A DNA stretch of 64,000 nt from positions 3,038,001-3,102,000 of the forward strand of contig OY763325.1 in the NCBI GenBank assembly GCA_963667315.1. The letters run 5' to 3'. This stretch comes from DAINPP01 sp963667315 (lineage in GTDB: Bacteria; Thermotogota; Thermotogae; MWEM01). Positions within the stretch are counted from its first letter, which is position 1. Each line of letters opens with the position of its first letter. Made by a program: the position numbers and the translations under genes. Of this stretch, positions 60,426-64,000 are shown in pieces. Under the pieces are notes generated by a model. The model had not been told where the DNA came from, did no database searches, and saw only the letters and a list, made by a program, of their open reading frames with translations.

Positions 60426-61855
60426 TATCCCAACCTCGCTTTTGCCTTGATATAAGGACCACCTGCGGAAACTTTTACCCATTCCTTATGGCCTTTACCG
60501 CAAGCACCTGTTCCCGAAAGTTCAAAATCATCGGAAACCATCGATATGGATTTTAACAGTGTCGGTACATATCCGGTCATCATCACCGGAGACACGACCT
60601 TTCCTGTGAATTTCCCATCTTTAATCTCTTTTCCATAGGCGATAACACATTGTATTCCCCAGTTTTTGGGATCTTCCATTCCGCTGTAATAATCATCCAG
60701 AAGATAACCGTATTCGATTGATGCAATCATATCCGCCAGTTTGTCTTCTCCCGGAGCGAAATAGGTGTTGGTCATCCTGGCATAGGTCTTTTTCTCAAAG
60801 GATTCTCTTTTTCCGTTGCCCGTTGGCGCCGTTCCAAGTATGGATGCGGAAAGGGCATCGGAGATGCCTGTTTTCAGGATTCCCCTGTCGATGATGACTG
60901 TATCATGTGCAGCTGTTCCCTCATCATCAAAGGCGTATGAAGAAACCTCCGTTGCCCCTAAGGCGCCATCATGCATGGTGACAAGCTCTGAAGCAACGGG
61001 CTTGTCGATATATTCAACCGCCTTGGCACGATTCTTGACAAACATATCCATCTCAACACCGTGTCCGAATGCCTCATGGGCGATCAGTCCGGCTACACCC
61101 GGGGAGCATATTACATCGTAAAGTCCCGGTTCTATTGGCTGGGCAGATAACAGCATGCGTGCATTTTCCACCACATCTTCAACCTTACTTTGCATCTCAT
61201 CCAGGAGTTCCAGCCCTTTAAGTCCTGAGAATCCCTTGATCCCGTATTTCGTCTTGTCTTCACGCCTTGTCACGACATACAGATAGCCTTGTGACCAGAT
61301 GTATGACTGTGAAAGATCCTTTTTCTCGGATAAAAACAGCTTGTTGACTTTAACGGTTTCCAACACCGTCATGGTATTGATCACTTCATCGGAAATCGCG
61401 TGAGCCTTGTCCTTTAAAGCCGAAAGCCTTTCGACGATCTCACCCGGGGAATAGGTTCCGGGAAGAATTTCCACTTCCCCCTCAAAATTGATGGTATCTT
61501 CCTCTTCTTCAAGGAGTGGTGCATCTACCGGCTTGATGTCTGCCGCGTTCATCTTCTGCCTGAAAAGCGTTGCTTTTTCCTTTATCTCCTGAGCAAGAGT
61601 TTCTACAGCATCCTCCTCTATTTCATTGAAGGCATATTCATAAAACCCCTCACCATCATGCAATCTCAGGACAAATCCACGCTCAGTCCACATGGAATCA
61701 CTTATCGTGATGCCTGTTGTTGTGACTCTGTATTGTTTCCCGCCTACATCTGTTCCGAGTATGGAAACACGGGAAAAATCATTCTGAAGAGAGCCGATCA
61801 GCTCTTTCAGTAAACTGCGTTTCTCTTCCAAAAATACCGATTTACCTGTTTTCAC
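60425..61855 (-). CDS. tldD: TldD-type metalloprotease catalytic subunit
   Basis: 476 residues with the zinc motif HEAFGH (in GLIAHEAFGHGVEMDMF) and the downstream metal-ligand region APTGNGKRESF / CVIAYGKEIKDG. GTG start with GGGAGG. Co-transcribed with tldE. No microcin-like precursor or other peptide-modification gene is next to it, so general peptide turnover is likelier. Confidence 0.92.
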   Translation of the reverse strand: MKTGKSVFLEEKRSLLKELIGSLQNDFSRVSILGTDVGGKQYRVTTTGITISDSMWTERGFVLRLHDGEGFYEYAFNEIEEDAVETLAQEIKEKATLFRQKMNAADIKPVDAPLLEEEEDTINFEGEVEILPGTYSPGEIVERLSALKDKAHAISDEVINTMTVLETVKVNKLFLSEKKDLSQSYIWSQGYLYVVTRREDKTKYGIKGFSGLKGLELLDEMQSKVEDVVENARMLLSAQPIEPGLYDVICSPGVAGLIAHEAFGHGVEMDMFVKNRAKAVEYIDKPVASELVTMHDGALGATEVSSYAFDDEGTAAHDTVIIDRGILKTGISDALSASILGTAPTGNGKRESFEKKTYARMTNTYFAPGEDKLADMIASIEYGYLLDDYYSGMEDPKNWGIQCVIAYGKEIKDGKFTGKVVSPVMMTGYVPTLLKSISMVSDDFELSGTGACGKGHKEWVKVSAGGPYIKAKARLG

Positions 61856-62251
61856 TTTCTACCTCCCTTTGGGATTGAGGATTATTCATTACTTTCACCT
61901 ATGAACAATCTTCAACGATGCGTTCAATATTAGAACATTTCACAAAGTGATTATACTATGATTACTTTGAATCTTGAAAATTGAGTTTTTCTCTCACAAA
62001 CCTTTTTGTCATTTTTGACCTCTTTATCATAGGTATATGAGGTGTTGTCTTTTAGAAAAAGGTGTATGCACGCTCTTACGCTCCGATCGGCCAATGTTTT
62101 CTTGAATAAATCTATTGCATTATTACCAATTATTAAATAATTGTTTCTGATATGTTTGCCTGATAATGGTTTTTATGCTAAAATGGAGTATTGGATTATA
62201 GCGAATAATAACATATCTGACATGAATTGTTTGAAAAGGGGGAGCATAAAG
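61856..62251. other. Divergent intergenic region
   Basis: Between tldD (minus) and the chemoreceptor (plus). A TATAAT on the minus strand (about 61951-61956) may serve tldD. The chemoreceptor promoter is at 62156-62184. No gene is seen. Confidence 0.5.
62156..62184 (+). promoter_or_regulatory. Chemoreceptor promoter
   Basis: TTGCCT (62156-62161), 17 bp, TAAAAT (62179-62184) with a TGC extension. A sigma-70 type, not the flagellar sigma-28 type. Confidence 0.65.
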
Positions 62252-64000
62252 GTGTTTAAAGGATTGAGTTTGAAGAGCAAATTACTGACTGTATTTATAC
62301 TTATTGGTCTTGTCCCTTTTACGATAGTTGCCATTATCTCGTTGAATCAGTCGAGAAATGAAATCAGTGTTCAGATTGAAGATAAATTGATGGCAATTCA
62401 GGAGATTAAAAGCAATCAAATCAGGAATTTTTTTAATGAACGCTTTGGTGACATCCGGGTATTGTCGGGGAATCGTATGCTGGAAGATGCCATGGTAGAG
62501 TATAATAACGCTTTCAAAACGGGCGGGATTCGTTCAAAAGCGTGGGAATCAGCAGATAACGAGTATGGGGGATTTCTGACGTTCTATACGGATGAATACG
62601 GTTATTATGACTTGTTTTTGATCAATACAAGCGGTGATATCGTTTATACCGCCGCAAAAGAAGGGGATTTCGGGCTTAATGTTCTTGATTCTCAATTGAG
62701 CGGGTCTCCCCTTGCGGATGTTTACCGGAAAGCCTCTTCTGCTGTTTCGATGGTGGATTTTAAATGGTATTCGATTTCACAGGAACCTGCTTGTTTTGTT
62801 GGTGTGAACATCTACGATCAAAAAGATCAGAAGACAGGCGTTCTCGTTTTTCAGATCAGTCTGAAATGCATAAACGCCATCATGCAGGAAAGAACCGGGA
62901 TGGGTGAAACAGGTGAGACTTATCTGGTTGGAGAGGACAACCTGATGCGTTCTGATTCCTATTTGGATCCTGAAAATCATTCCGTTGAAGCTTCTTTTAA
63001 AAATCCAAGTCTTGGCGCCGTCAAGACTCAGGCCGTTCGAAATGCCTTTGCGGGAGCATCGAACGTCGAGATTATAGTCGATTACAATGGCAATAACGTC
63101 CTCTCTGCGTACAGTGCCATCAACATAGGAGATTTCAAATGGGCGGTCCTCTCCGAACAGGATGAATCTGAAGCGTTTCGAAGTGTGAATCAGCTGACCC
63201 TGCTGATCATCATTATTGCCGTCGTAACTGTTTCTGCTATTCTCCTTGTAGCCTTTTTGTTTGCCAATTCCATTGAAAAACCGATCAGCAAGATCGTTGA
63301 AAGCCTTTATGAAAGTTCTGAACAGGTTGCCGCAGCATCAGAACAGTTGTCATCTGCCAGTCAGCAGCTTGCCGAAGGCAGCAGTGAGCAGGCGTCATCT
63401 CTGGAAGAAACCTCTGCGACGCTGAATGAATCCAGTTCCATGATTCAGCGGACGACGGAAAACACGACACAGGCGAGCGAGATGTCTGACAAAGCGGATC
63501 GTTCTTCAGCTCAGGGAAGGGAAGAGATGACAGCGATGATGCAATCCATGCGGGATATTAAAAGTTCCAGTGATGAGATTTCAAAGATCATAAAGGTCAT
63601 CGATGATATCGCGTTCCAGACGAACATACTGTCGTTAAATGCCGCTGTTGAAGGAGCCCGTGCAGGAGAGGCCGGGGCGGGATTTGCCGTGGTTGCCGAT
63701 GAAGTCAGAACGCTTGCCCAGCGAAGTGCCAAAGCGGCTCAGGATACTAAAGATATGATCGAAAAGAACATCACACTGTCGAAAAACGGTGTCCAAAAAG
63801 CGGGACAGGTTCAGAAGGTTCTGATCGATATTAACGAACAATCAAGTCTTTTAAGTAAACTCATCGAAGAAGTGAACGTTGCCAGTCGTGAACAGGCACA
63901 GGGAATCCATCAGATCAATCAGGCTGTCAGTCAGATGGAACAGGTCACACAGCAGAATGCGGCGAATGCGGAAGAAACGGCGAGTTCTTCTGAAGAAATG
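62252..64000 (+). CDS. Methyl-accepting chemotaxis protein (runs off the window)
   Basis: GTG start after AAGGGGGAG; 583 codons visible with no stop. Two membrane helices (about 10-32 and 313-338) flank a dCache-like sensor (YDLFLINTSGDIVYTA, TGMGETGETYLVGEDNLMRS). The cytoplasmic signalling hairpin tip IAFQTNILSLNAAVEGARAG, GEAGAGFAVVADEVRTLAQR is intact. The HAMP region is reduced or absent after the second helix. It feeds CheA/CheW; the ligand is unknown. Confidence 0.93.
   Translation, partial: MFKGLSLKSKLLTVFILIGLVPFTIVAIISLNQSRNEISVQIEDKLMAIQEIKSNQIRNFFNERFGDIRVLSGNRMLEDAMVEYNNAFKTGGIRSKAWESADNEYGGFLTFYTDEYGYYDLFLINTSGDIVYTAAKEGDFGLNVLDSQLSGSPLADVYRKASSAVSMVDFKWYSISQEPACFVGVNIYDQKDQKTGVLVFQISLKCINAIMQERTGMGETGETYLVGEDNLMRSDSYLDPENHSVEASFKNPSLGAVKTQAVRNAFAGASNVEIIVDYNGNNVLSAYSAINIGDFKWAVLSEQDESEAFRSVNQLTLLIIIIAVVTVSAILLVAFLFANSIEKPISKIVESLYESSEQVAAASEQLSSASQQLAEGSSEQASSLEETSATLNESSSMIQRTTENTTQASEMSDKADRSSAQGREEMTAMMQSMRDIKSSSDEISKIIKVIDDIAFQTNILSLNAAVEGARAGEAGAGFAVVADEVRTLAQRSAKAAQDTKDMIEKNITLSKNGVQKAGQVQKVLIDINEQSSLLSKLIEEVNVASREQAQGIHQINQAVSQMEQVTQQNAANAEETASSSEEM

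Noticed and set aside
62156..62184. Sigma-28 flagellar promoter for the chemoreceptor
   Set aside because: No TAAA-N15-GCCGATAA-like pattern is visible; the site fits an extended -10 sigma-70 promoter.
1..64000. tRNA, rRNA, tmRNA or CRISPR array
   Set aside because: No cloverleaf-like or ribosomal sequence and no regularly spaced direct repeats were seen by eye in the intergenic regions.

Overview
The window reads as a low-GC, heterotrophic, probably anaerobic bacterium. Its promoters are close to the sigma-70 consensus (TTGACA, 17 bp, TATAAT), its ribosome binding sites are strong, and GTG and TTG starts are used. An apolipoprotein N-acyltransferase (16.2-17.7 kb) argues for a diderm envelope, and a CIRCE element (39.65 kb) implies an HrcA repressor. 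A spirochaete or a diderm Firmicute would fit; I cannot fix the phylum. I saw no rRNA, tRNA or CRISPR array.

Layout. 0-2 kb: end of a sugar ABC transporter operon (permease fragment and binding protein) behind a tandem-palindrome operator. 2-15 kb: many small units: acetyltransferases, TetR, XRE and MarR regulators, a CDP-alcohol phosphatidyltransferase, an S41-type protease, and two flavin/iron-sulfur redox loci, each behind its own regulator and a palindromic operator. 16-26 kb: Lnt, an oxidoreductase, an HflK-HflC-P-type ATPase operon and a large hybrid histidine kinase. 26-31 kb: GNATs, a DJ-1-like protein divergent from a WYL regulator, and acetamidase.

31-47 kb is the accessory region. 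It holds toxin-antitoxin loci in several states of decay (two relBE-type relics, a dinJ relic, an apparently intact hicAB), an IS110-family element, a 1078-residue helicase with a nuclease-like C-terminus, a DUF1883 gene under a CIRCE operator, an AAA ATPase of the type found in defence loci, a GGDEF protein, a phosphoesterase and a purine permease. A ParB-like gene here has a truncated second copy 13.5 kb away. Two long perfect inverted repeats sit exactly where genes are cut short.

47-64 kb returns to housekeeping and stress functions: a flavin-binding-like protein, a DMT exporter, a crotonase, a MerR regulator, an Fpg/Nei-like protein without the N-terminal proline, MmcQ, a metallo-hydrolase, an AraC regulator, a quinone reductase followed by a flavodoxin-TetR fusion, TldD/TldE and a chemoreceptor that runs off the end.

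The most unusual items are the flavodoxin-TetR fusion at 57-58 kb with its matching inverted operators, the CIRCE-controlled DUF1883 gene at 39.3-39.7 kb, and the SPFH pair coupled to a P-type ATPase whose membrane metal motif reads CPV rather than CPC.
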